Source: JBGPHT01 sp041484525
GTDB lineage: Bacteria; Acidobacteriota; Terriglobia; Bryobacterales; Bryobacteraceae
DNA length: 30,301 nucleotides
Reading direction: 5' to 3'
NCBI GenBank assembly: GCA_041484525.1
Contig: JBGPHT010000093.1
Span: forward strand, 1-30,301
Positions 8,029 through 15,165 of this stretch are shown piece after piece. The notes under the pieces are model-generated. The model made no database searches, was not told where the DNA came from, and saw only the letters and a list, made by a program, of their open reading frames with translations. The first letter of the stretch is position 1. Every line of letters starts with the position of its first letter. The translations under genes and the position numbers were made by a program.

Positions 8029-10182
8029 ATGAGTACACTTGTAATCCCTATCGATGCCTCGCAGGTCTCAGATAGCGACCGCAAACAACAAAAAGTCAAA
8101 GTCGCGGTGCAGAGCCCGAGTGGCATCAAGTCCCAAATCGTCTCCCTGGAGGCCGGAAAGACCGAAGTCAAGATCGAGGTCGATCCCAAACAGGCACTCT
8201 CGATAGCCGTTGTGCCGGCGACCGCGAGTGACGAAGACGCTTTCCATCTACAGACCCTGACGGCTGCCGTTTCGCCCAGCCAATGGAAAGACGCAAAAAC
8301 CCTGACCCTTTCTCCGCTGCTCGTGACATCGCAGTGGTGGAGGATCTGGCTGTCCTGGTGCCGGGAATTCACCATCGACGGCCGGGTCGTGTGCGCCGAT
8401 GGGAGTCCAGTCCCGGGAGCGGAGGTGCATGCCTATGATGTGGACTACTTCTGGTGGTGGTCGTCGATGTCCCAGGTCGGCCCAACTACAGTCACCGGGC
8501 CGGATGGCCATTTCACAATCCGGTTCCGCTGGTGCTGCGGTTGGCTGCCGTGGTGGTGGTGGAGACTGCGGCATTGGAGTCTGGATCCGATCCTGGTGGA
8601 CAAAATCCAACCCGTGCTCAGAATCAATCCAGCTCTGAAGTTCCCGCCGCCCAGCCCGGTGGTTACCCTCGACGTTCCCGGCCTCAGCCGTCAGATTGCG
8701 CAGCCGGCCGCGGTTACCGCGGCGCCGTCCATACCTACTTCGGCTGCCGGAGCTCTCTCTCGTGCGTTGGACCCTAGCACCATTCCGGCGCTGCGTGAAA
8801 AGCTGATCTCCGTGCTGCCGCATGTGCCCGAACTCGAGCGTCTGCGTCTCTGGCCCTGGTTCCCCTGGACCCCTTGGTTCGACTGCACGCCCGACATTCT
8901 CTTCCGCGTCACCCAGAACTGCGGCGGCGGACAGACAAAAGTCATCGTGCACGAAAACGTCTTCCAGACACGCTGGGACATCCCGACTCAATTGAGTGTC
9001 ACGCTGGTGGCAAACCAGGATGCCTGCTGCCTCCCGCCCGGCGACCCGGAACTCCCAGGCGACTGCGCACTCCTGACTGGCGTTTGCGGCGACCCCGGCA
9101 TCATCGCCGGCGATATCGGCGGAAACGCGGCGCATCCGGGAGGTCCCATCGGCTACGCGGATCCAGGAACGCGGGACCGGCCATTCGCGCAGACTCTAAC
9201 CCTGATGGGTCAGCTCGGCAACGATCCGCAATCCGACTATTACACCATCGAGTTCAAGGAACACTCCGCCGGGCCCGCGGCTTGGGCCCAAGTGCCGCCC
9301 GCGGCACTGCTTGGTTTCGGGCGCGGCTACTTCGATGCCAATGCTCCGTTCCCCAACCAGTGGTTCTACCCCAGCTTCCCTGTGGTGACGTTTGGCACGC
9401 CGAACCACGTTTACAATAGCCGGCATCACTATGAGTCCCAGAACCCGCCGGCGAACTGGGGCGACGTGGTGCACGGGCGCTCGTGGTTCCTCAATGTCAA
9501 CGTCCTCGCGTACATTCAGACGTTCGGCAACTTCCCCGAAGGCACGTACGATTTCCGCGTCCGAGGATTCAAATCGCTGCCCAATGGCGACCTGGATCCT
9601 GCCGATGCGGGAGTGGTACTTCCCGGTTGCGGCGGACACCCCGAGAACAACCTCCTGGTGTTGCGGATCGACAATCGCATCGTTGGCCCGCAGGTACCTG
9701 GCACGGTGCATATCGACACCACGGAGCCGGATTGCGGTATCACTAATGTTCTAATCGGCGGCGCGGCCGTGCCTCCTTGCGGGGCCCAGCACCTTCTGCC
9801 GAACCAGGCGCTGGATGTGTTCTTCTCCGTCAGCGATCCCGACGGCCACCTCGATCATTACGAGCTCAACATGCTGTGGGGTCTCGGCAACATCCGTAAC
9901 CTATTGACCCCGGGCGTGGGAGTTAGCTTGACTAATACCTCGCCGGCCCCCGACAATCAGGCCGGCCCGGACTACGCGGATGCTGTTTCGCAAGGGGCCG
10001 TCCGCCCCACGTGGCGAGGGGGCAATATGCACTTGAGGATCGACAACGCCTCGCCGATATTCCCGCTGACCTGCTGTTACCTCATCGAGTTGACGGTTTG
10101 GAAGCGGAATATCGTCGATTGCCAGTCAAACAATCTTGTGTTCTTCAATCAGATGCACTACTCGTTCACCGTGACCGTGTAG
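8029..10182 (+). CDS. 717-residue Trp/Cys-rich protein with a carboxypeptidase-regulatory-like domain
   Basis: Not a recognised family as a whole. Residues about 113-165 form a carboxypeptidase-regulatory / transthyretin-like beta sandwich (FTIDGRVVCADGSPVPGAEV, then TVTGPDGHFTIRF). It is interrupted and followed by tryptophan runs: WW at 103-104, WWW at 142-144 and WWWW at 175-178, with more at 275-283 (RLWPWFPWTPWF). Cysteine pairs occur at 169-170, 333-334 and near residue 689. The C-terminal third resembles an Ig/PKD-like sandwich (SVSDPDGHLDHYELNMLWG). There is no signal peptide or transmembrane anchor at the start, which is odd for such domains: it may be cytoplasmic or leave by a non-Sec route. 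The start is supported by GGAGG about 5 bases upstream. A strong terminator lies 45 bp beyond the stop. Last gene of the DUF1360 cluster. Confidence 0.85.
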   Translation: MSTLVIPIDASQVSDSDRKQQKVKVAVQSPSGIKSQIVSLEAGKTEVKIEVDPKQALSIAVVPATASDEDAFHLQTLTAAVSPSQWKDAKTLTLSPLLVTSQWWRIWLSWCREFTIDGRVVCADGSPVPGAEVHAYDVDYFWWWSSMSQVGPTTVTGPDGHFTIRFRWCCGWLPWWWWRLRHWSLDPILVDKIQPVLRINPALKFPPPSPVVTLDVPGLSRQIAQPAAVTAAPSIPTSAAGALSRALDPSTIPALREKLISVLPHVPELERLRLWPWFPWTPWFDCTPDILFRVTQNCGGGQTKVIVHENVFQTRWDIPTQLSVTLVANQDACCLPPGDPELPGDCALLTGVCGDPGIIAGDIGGNAAHPGGPIGYADPGTRDRPFAQTLTLMGQLGNDPQSDYYTIEFKEHSAGPAAWAQVPPAALLGFGRGYFDANAPFPNQWFYPSFPVVTFGTPNHVYNSRHHYESQNPPANWGDVVHGRSWFLNVNVLAYIQTFGNFPEGTYDFRVRGFKSLPNGDLDPADAGVVLPGCGGHPENNLLVLRIDNRIVGPQVPGTVHIDTTEPDCGITNVLIGGAAVPPCGAQHLLPNQALDVFFSVSDPDGHLDHYELNMLWGLGNIRNLLTPGVGVSLTNTSPAPDNQAGPDYADAVSQGAVRPTWRGGNMHLRIDNASPIFPLTCCYLIELTVWKRNIVDCQSNNLVFFNQMHYSFTVTV

Positions 10183-10226
10183 CCGCACCTGAGCCGCAAC
10201 CACCAGGAAGCGGCTGCAACGCTTCG

Positions 10227-10261
10227 GGGGCTGTCCGACCGTCGGGCGGCCCCTTTTCTTT
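10227..10261 (+). terminator. strong intrinsic terminator after the Trp-rich gene
   Basis: GGGGCTGTCCGAC, one base, then GTCGGGCGGCCCC form a 13-base hairpin arm pair (two G-T wobbles, top pairs may open to a 5-base loop), directly followed by TTTTCTTT at 10254-10261. It ends the 7312-10182 cluster and separates it from the LptA-like gene. Confidence 0.85.
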
Positions 10262-10321
10262 GGACGAGTTCGAAACGGCGGAACCCCATCGCACGTCAAC
10301 GTCTGGCAGGAGCATCCCGCC

Positions 10322-10690
10322 GTGAAACTTCCAGTTCTCGCTGGTGTCGTAATCTGTGCGTCCATCGCCCTGCTTACGTCAGCAACAGGTCAAGACATGA
10401 CTTCGGAGCAGAAACACATGACCGCTGCTCCGCTCAACGGTAATCGTCCAGTGGCATTGACCGCACGCAGCATAGAGCGGGGCGTCAAATACCCGTCCAT
10501 TGTCGAACTGAAGGGGAATGTAGAGATCAAGACGCCCGTTTGTCTACCTATAGGCAATCAGGGCAAACTGATTTGCGACGGAGAGATGATCGTGCGCGCC
10601 GATGAAGTGCGATTCCACGAGGACACTGGTGAAATCGAAGCCAACGGCCATGTGATTGTTACGCCACTGCGACATAAGCCGAAGGGTTAA
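10322..10690 (+). CDS. small exported LptA/OstA-like protein
   Basis: A 122-residue protein with a Sec signal (MKLPVLAGVVICASIALLTS) and a short OstA/LptA-like beta region: ARSIERGVKYPSIVELKGNV, then IVRADEVRFHEDTGEIEANG. These repeat-strand patterns are typical of the LPS-transport bridge family (PF03968), in which strands stack into a jelly roll that carries lipid across the periplasm. It is shorter than LptA (about 180 residues) and contains two cysteines around GNQGKLI, so it may be a divergent or single-unit relative. Start is GTG at 10322 with AGGAG upstream. No other lpt gene is near; the gene comes after a terminator, so it must have its own promoter. Its stop is one base from the convergent isomerase gene. 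Confidence 0.65.
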   Translation: MKLPVLAGVVICASIALLTSATGQDMTSEQKHMTAAPLNGNRPVALTARSIERGVKYPSIVELKGNVEIKTPVCLPIGNQGKLICDGEMIVRADEVRFHEDTGEIEANGHVIVTPLRHKPKG

Positions 10691-10691
10691 A

Positions 10692-11660
10692 TCAGGCCAG
10701 CGCGGACTTCACGTAGGTCATGCACTTTCTGACTTCTTCCTGCGGCGTTCCCAGACCGAGGTATTCGTATTCGACAAAAACCGGGATCGGGAGCTTCCGT
10801 TCCTTGATGAGGGTCAGGACGCCTTTGATGGGAGTGTCGCCCTCGCCGAACTGCTCGTTCGTGCCTCCGTTGCGGGTGCGGTCTTTGATCTGGATGTGCG
10901 AGATGCTGGCGTGGTTCTCCTGGATGAAGGCCACCGCCTCCTGGTTGGCCGCGGTGAAATGGCCGATGTCCAGGTTCAGCCGGAAGTTCTTCGAGATGGC
11001 GAGAGCGGTCCGGAAGCTCTGCGGCGTGGCGATGGCATCGGGGTCTTTTCCGTTGGCGGTGTTGTGCAGCGCCACCGTCATCGCATGCTTCGCCGCAAAA
11101 GGCGCGAGACGCCGGGCGCCGCTCAGCGTGGTCAGTGACGATATCAACCGCACGCCCAGTGCCCTGGCCTGCTGGAACGTCACCTCGATCTCCTCTTCGG
11201 TGAACTGCTCGTCATAGTCCACGCGGTATGCGAACAGGCTGATCCCGGCGGCCTGAAACTTTGCGCGGATGGCCTCATGGTTCGTGGCAGGCGTGGCGAG
11301 CCGCCACCGCCGGAGATCGTTTCGGACAGCCAGTTTTGCGACGGCCACCTGCGCCGGCGTGGGCGCGGTAATCGGCGAAGGATACGCCGAAGGCGGTGGA
11401 GGGACAGCAGGACCGCTGTTCGGTCCGGCCGGCTCGGTGTTCGCCGAGGAGAGTTCGATCTCCCGCACGCCGGCAAATTGCAGCGCCTTGATCGTGTCAT
11501 CCACGTTGTCCCGCCCGGGGGTACGCAGCAGATCGCGGAAGCTGTATGTGGCGACGCCGAGCCGCACGCCGTTCACGACCGAATCGGCGGGCGCGCTCCA
11601 TGCGGCCGATAGAGGAATACCGGCCAAAGCCATCTTCCCGAAGTCACGTCTGGAAACCAT
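10692..11660 (-). CDS. Tat-type sugar phosphate isomerase/epimerase-like TIM barrel (paralogue 1)
   Basis: A 322-residue protein with a twin-arginine type start (MVSRRDFGKMALAGIPLSAA) and an AP-endonuclease-2 / xylose-isomerase-like barrel (PF01261). Likely metal-site residues are the Glu of REIELSS, the Asp of NLDIGHF, the His of HIQIKDR and the Glu of VEYEY. Such proteins isomerise or epimerise sugars or keto-inositols; the actual substrate is unknown. Residues 77-103 are a Pro-rich insert at the same place where paralogue 2 (13151) has a Gly-rich one. The frame continues upstream to 11912, but ATG 11660 is chosen because the Tat motif begins there, GGGAG lies six bases before it and the divergent gene starts at 11722. 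Convergent with the LptA-like gene. Confidence 0.87.
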   Translation of the reverse strand: MVSRRDFGKMALAGIPLSAAWSAPADSVVNGVRLGVATYSFRDLLRTPGRDNVDDTIKALQFAGVREIELSSANTEPAGPNSGPAVPPPPSAYPSPITAPTPAQVAVAKLAVRNDLRRWRLATPATNHEAIRAKFQAAGISLFAYRVDYDEQFTEEEIEVTFQQARALGVRLISSLTTLSGARRLAPFAAKHAMTVALHNTANGKDPDAIATPQSFRTALAISKNFRLNLDIGHFTAANQEAVAFIQENHASISHIQIKDRTRNGGTNEQFGEGDTPIKGVLTLIKERKLPIPVFVEYEYLGLGTPQEEVRKCMTYVKSALA

Positions 11661-11721
11661 ATGACGCTCCCGATGCCCGGAATCGAACCGCTTCCGGATA
11701 GTGTCGATTATAATCGGTCCA

Positions 11722-13092
11722 ATGCCCAGGAGGTTGCCTGCGTGGTCCCACGGTCTCCGGTTTTGTCGGATTGCCTTGTTGTCGGTGGCAGGCACCGTGA
11801 CCGCGGCAGCCGCCAACAACGGGTGTGCCGACCGCCCCGTACGGTCCATTTCCTCCCCCGTGATGCCTGCCGACGTCTGCATTCCCGACGGCTTCACGGA
11901 TGTTCCCGTCAACTACTTTGACGACTACTCATGGCGTGCGCTTCTCGCAATGGTGTGGCCGGCGGCTTCGGGCCATCGCGGCGTTGCAGACACCAGAAAG
12001 CCGGTAGGCGCTGCCGGACCGCGCGTGTTTGAGACGATGAAATCGATGTGGGAGGTCTTCCATGAGGACGGTTCGTCGCCCGTCCCTGACTTCCACGCCT
12101 ACGACAATGCCGGCCACAACGCCTGCAACGTGAAGCCGCAATTCGGCGATCTGGTGCTCGCGTCCTTTTCCGGAATCGACGATATCGGACAAGCGGCGGC
12201 CGGCGAACTTGCCGGACCGTTGGCGGCGCAGAACGGCCGATACGTCCGCTATCAGACGCTGTACAACCAGGTGGCGTTCGATTTCATCGTGCGCAATCGG
12301 TATTACCTAAGAAGCCATCTGCCCCAGGTGCCGAGTCCGCGCCCGAGTACGCCGGTGATGGAGTTCCCCAACGGATCCGTCGTCCTCAAGGCCGCCTGGC
12401 TGGACATGGCGGGTTTTCCGGCCGAGCAGGTCAAACGCTATTACACGCGTATCGCCGTCGTCCGCGATCCAGGCACGAGCGCGTGCTCGCGCGTCACGGT
12501 GGGACTGGTCGGCCTGCACATCGTGCAGAAGACGCCCAGCCGACCGCAGTGGATCTGGTCTTCCTATGAGCAGATCGATAACGTGCCGCCTTCGCGCTTC
12601 GGCGACCCCGTGAAGTTCACCTTCCATAATGGCGGCAAGGCTCCCATGCCGGCCGATAACCCGCTCTCCCTGGTGCCGCTGGCGCCCGAACCGGTGACGC
12701 CCTTCAACGTCGAGAGGCCGTTCTTTGCCAAAGTCCATCCCAAGACCGAGCTCACCAACTATCAGTATCAGGAACTCTTGAGGGACACCGTATGGCAGTA
12801 TTACGGCATCGTGGTGACGCAATGGCCGCGCATCGATGGCAATCAGGCGCTGCCGGTGCCGGCTTCGCAGAACGGCGATATCACCAATACCTTTCCCGGC
12901 GCCGGCGCCTTTTCGGCATTTGCCAACGTCTCTATGGAGACCTTCGACCAGGGGCGTCCGCAGTTGGGATGCATGAGCTGCCACAACCAGGCCCGGCTGT
13001 CCGCCGACTTCATGTGGTCCGTGCTGGACCACGCCTATCCGGCAAAGATTGGCCCAGCCGCTGCCGCGGCGCGTAACTATCCCGCGCAATGA
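11722..13092 (+). CDS. exported cytochrome-c-type protein with one C-terminal haem motif
   Basis: A 456-residue product with a Sec signal (arginine-rich start, then IALLSVAGTVTAAAA) and a single haem-binding motif C417-M-S-C-H421 only 35 residues from the C-terminus (PQLGCMSCHNQARLSADFMW). The 400 residues before it have no domain I can name; several Trp/Tyr-rich blocks (WRALLAMVWP, PQWIWSSYEQIDNVPPSRFG) recur in relatives I recall only as 'cytochrome c family protein'. It should sit in the periplasm as a redox carrier or oxidase subunit; the partner is unknown. An in-frame GTG at 11701 is possible, but ATG 11722 gives the cleaner signal peptide. It is divergent from one isomerase-like gene and 58 bp upstream of its paralogue, so the three may act together. 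Confidence 0.75.
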   Translation: MPRRLPAWSHGLRFCRIALLSVAGTVTAAAANNGCADRPVRSISSPVMPADVCIPDGFTDVPVNYFDDYSWRALLAMVWPAASGHRGVADTRKPVGAAGPRVFETMKSMWEVFHEDGSSPVPDFHAYDNAGHNACNVKPQFGDLVLASFSGIDDIGQAAAGELAGPLAAQNGRYVRYQTLYNQVAFDFIVRNRYYLRSHLPQVPSPRPSTPVMEFPNGSVVLKAAWLDMAGFPAEQVKRYYTRIAVVRDPGTSACSRVTVGLVGLHIVQKTPSRPQWIWSSYEQIDNVPPSRFGDPVKFTFHNGGKAPMPADNPLSLVPLAPEPVTPFNVERPFFAKVHPKTELTNYQYQELLRDTVWQYYGIVVTQWPRIDGNQALPVPASQNGDITNTFPGAGAFSAFANVSMETFDQGRPQLGCMSCHNQARLSADFMWSVLDHAYPAKIGPAAAAARNYPAQ

Positions 13093-13150
13093 CACGCCCT
13101 TCACCCAGTAGCCGTACGTAGTAGAATGACATGCGGAAGAGGGGGACCCC

Positions 13151-14185
13151 GTGGATCTTACCAGACGTGATTTAGGAAAACTGGCTCTGGCCGCCATCCC
13201 AGCGTCGCGATTGCTGGCCAAGCCCAATTCGAATTTCGACGGTGTGCAGGTCGGCACCATCACCTACAGCTATCGGTCCATGCCGGGCGCCAACGACGCC
13301 GAGCAGCTTCTGAAATACATTGTGGATTCGGGCATCAGCGCGATCGAGCTGATGGGTCCGGCCGCGGAAATCTACGCCGGCTCGCCTGCGGGTGCGGGTC
13401 GCGGGGGCGGTGGCGGACAGGGCCGTGGCGTTGGCGGCGGACAGGGCAGGGGACCCGGTGGTCCGGGCGGCCCCGGTGGTCCGGGACGCGGTCAGGGTGG
13501 CGGCGGCCGTGCGCCGCTGACTCCGGAGCAGCAGGCCGCGCAGCAGGCCAGAGCTACGCAATTGAAGGATTGGCGCTTGTCCGTCTCCATGGACAAGTAC
13601 AAGGCAATGCGCAAGATGTACAACGATGCCGGCGTGGACATCTACGCGTTCAAGCTGGAGCCCAACCCGAACATGAGCGACGAGGAATATGAGTACATCT
13701 TCCACGTAGCCGACACGCTAGGCGCTAATCACGTGACCCTGGAGCTGTCGAATGACGCCGCCTTCACACAGCGCATCGGCGACTTCGCGGCCAAGAAGAA
13801 GATGATGGTCGCCTATCATGCGCATTTGCAGGCCACCATCACGGCATGGGATGCGGTGCTGGCACAGTCCAAGGGCAACGCCATCAATCTGGATTGCGGT
13901 CATTACGTGGCCGGCACCAGCGAGAGTCCGATTCCGCTGATCCAGAAGCACTATAGCCGGATCGCGAGCATGCACCTGAAGGATCGCAAGAAGGAATCGA
14001 ACGGCGGCGCCAATCTGCCTTGGGGCCAGGGCGAGACGCCGATCAAGGAGATCCTGACATTGATGCGCAAGGAGAAGTACAAGTTCCCGGCCAGCATCGA
14101 GTTGGAATACCAGATTCCGGAGGGTTCGGACGCCGTGGTCGAGACGTCCAAGTGCGTGCAGTTCTGCAAGAATGCGCTCGCGTAG
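13151..14185 (+). CDS. Tat-type sugar phosphate isomerase/epimerase-like TIM barrel (paralogue 2)
   Basis: A 344-residue relative of the 10692-11660 product with the same layout: a start MDLTRRDLGKLALAAIPASR of twin-arginine character, then a PF01261 barrel. The metal-site residues are again visible: Glu of SAIELMG, Asp of NLDCGHY, His of SMHLKDR and Glu of IELEY. Residues 79-120 are almost pure Gly, Arg, Pro and Gln, inserted after the second barrel strand; this is a loop extension absent from typical members and matches in position the Pro-rich insert of paralogue 1. The start is GTG 13151 after a purine-rich GAGGGGG. First gene of a run with a cytochrome (31-bp gap) and a quinoprotein (19-bp gap), which suggests a periplasmic sugar or polyol oxidation unit. 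Confidence 0.88.
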   Translation: MDLTRRDLGKLALAAIPASRLLAKPNSNFDGVQVGTITYSYRSMPGANDAEQLLKYIVDSGISAIELMGPAAEIYAGSPAGAGRGGGGGQGRGVGGGQGRGPGGPGGPGGPGRGQGGGGRAPLTPEQQAAQQARATQLKDWRLSVSMDKYKAMRKMYNDAGVDIYAFKLEPNPNMSDEEYEYIFHVADTLGANHVTLELSNDAAFTQRIGDFAAKKKMMVAYHAHLQATITAWDAVLAQSKGNAINLDCGHYVAGTSESPIPLIQKHYSRIASMHLKDRKKESNGGANLPWGQGETPIKEILTLMRKEKYKFPASIELEYQIPEGSDAVVETSKCVQFCKNALA

Positions 14186-14216
14186 TCTCCGTGGCCTGAA
14201 CTCCGAGGACTGAATC

Positions 14217-15146
14217 ATGACTGTACCGAAGCGTTTGATGATTGGTGTGCTGGCCGGCGTCCTGGCGACGGCGACGTTGTTCGCTCAGGAGCAGGAGCAG
14301 CAGGGCCCGCCAGCCGGTGGGGGCCGTGGTGGCCGCGGAGGACGTGGCGCCGCGGGAGGCGCCGGCGGAGGACGCCGCGGTCCGAACTTTCCTCAGCAGA
14401 CGCGCCCGCTGGCTTCTCCGGAAGTCCTCGCCCGCGGCAAGGCAGTCTACGGTGTCAACTGCGCCGCCTGTCATGGCGCCGACCTTCGCGGCGGCGACCA
14501 GGGTGGTCCCAGCCTGCTCCGCTCGCTGGCTGCGTTGAGCGATCAACATGGGGAAGTGATCGGACCCATCGTGCGCGGCGCCCGCCAGGACAAGGGCATG
14601 CCCGGGTTCAACCTCAATGACTCCGACGTAACCGCCATCGCCGAGTACATCCACAGCGTGCTCGCGATGGTGGGCTCGCAGGCCCGCCCGCCGGGGGCGG
14701 CCGACCCATCGACACTCAACGTGCTGGTCGGCAGCGCCTCCGCCGGTGAGGTCTATTTCAAATCGAAATGCGCGAGTTGTCACTCGATCGCAGGTGACCT
14801 CAAGGGCGTCGCTTCGAAGTATTCCGATCCGCGAACACTGCAGAATACCTGGGTGTCAGGCGGCGGCGGAGGTGGCCGTGGCGGCCGGGGCGGCGGACCC
14901 ACCAAGCCCACGCCCGTCGTGGTCACTCTTGCCAACGGGCAGAAACTGGAGGGCACCCTGATTCGCAAGGATGATTTCATCGTGGCGCTCACCCTGGCCG
15001 ACGGTACGCGCAAATCGGTCGCACGCAATGGCGATGTGCCCAAGGTCGAAGTGCGTGATCCCGACGAGGCGCACAAGAAGTTGGTCCCCACTCTGGATGA
15101 CAAGGATATGCATGACGTGACGGCGTATCTAGCAACCATTAAGTGA
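14217..15146 (+). CDS. exported di-haem cytochrome c
   Basis: A 309-residue protein with a Sec signal (LMIGVLAGVLATATLFAQ), a Gly/Arg-rich stretch (about residues 34-55), a first cytochrome domain with C82-A-A-C-H86 and a probable Met ligand M128 (KGMPGF), and a second haem site C185-A-S-C-H189. A further Gly/Arg run at about 215-228 separates the second haem from a beta segment (TLANGQKLEGTLIRKDDFIV). Two haems suit electron transfer from the neighbouring dehydrogenase-like propeller to the respiratory chain, an inference from gene order. GAGG precedes the ATG by nine bases. Nothing is missing; the split second domain with an inserted strand region is typical of acidobacterial relatives. Confidence 0.88.
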   Translation: MTVPKRLMIGVLAGVLATATLFAQEQEQQGPPAGGGRGGRGGRGAAGGAGGGRRGPNFPQQTRPLASPEVLARGKAVYGVNCAACHGADLRGGDQGGPSLLRSLAALSDQHGEVIGPIVRGARQDKGMPGFNLNDSDVTAIAEYIHSVLAMVGSQARPPGAADPSTLNVLVGSASAGEVYFKSKCASCHSIAGDLKGVASKYSDPRTLQNTWVSGGGGGGRGGRGGGPTKPTPVVVTLANGQKLEGTLIRKDDFIVALTLADGTRKSVARNGDVPKVEVRDPDEAHKKLVPTLDDKDMHDVTAYLATIK

Positions 15147-15165
15147 ATCGCCTGAGGTTACTTCC

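Noticed and set aside
11661..11912. An 84-residue N-terminal extension of the first isomerase
   Set aside because: It would overlap the divergent cytochrome gene, lies before a clear Tat signal and has no family resemblance.
13385..13515. GGC/GGT-rich repeats as a CRISPR or tandem-repeat array
   Set aside because: The repeats are irregular, lie within a conserved coding frame and have no spacers.
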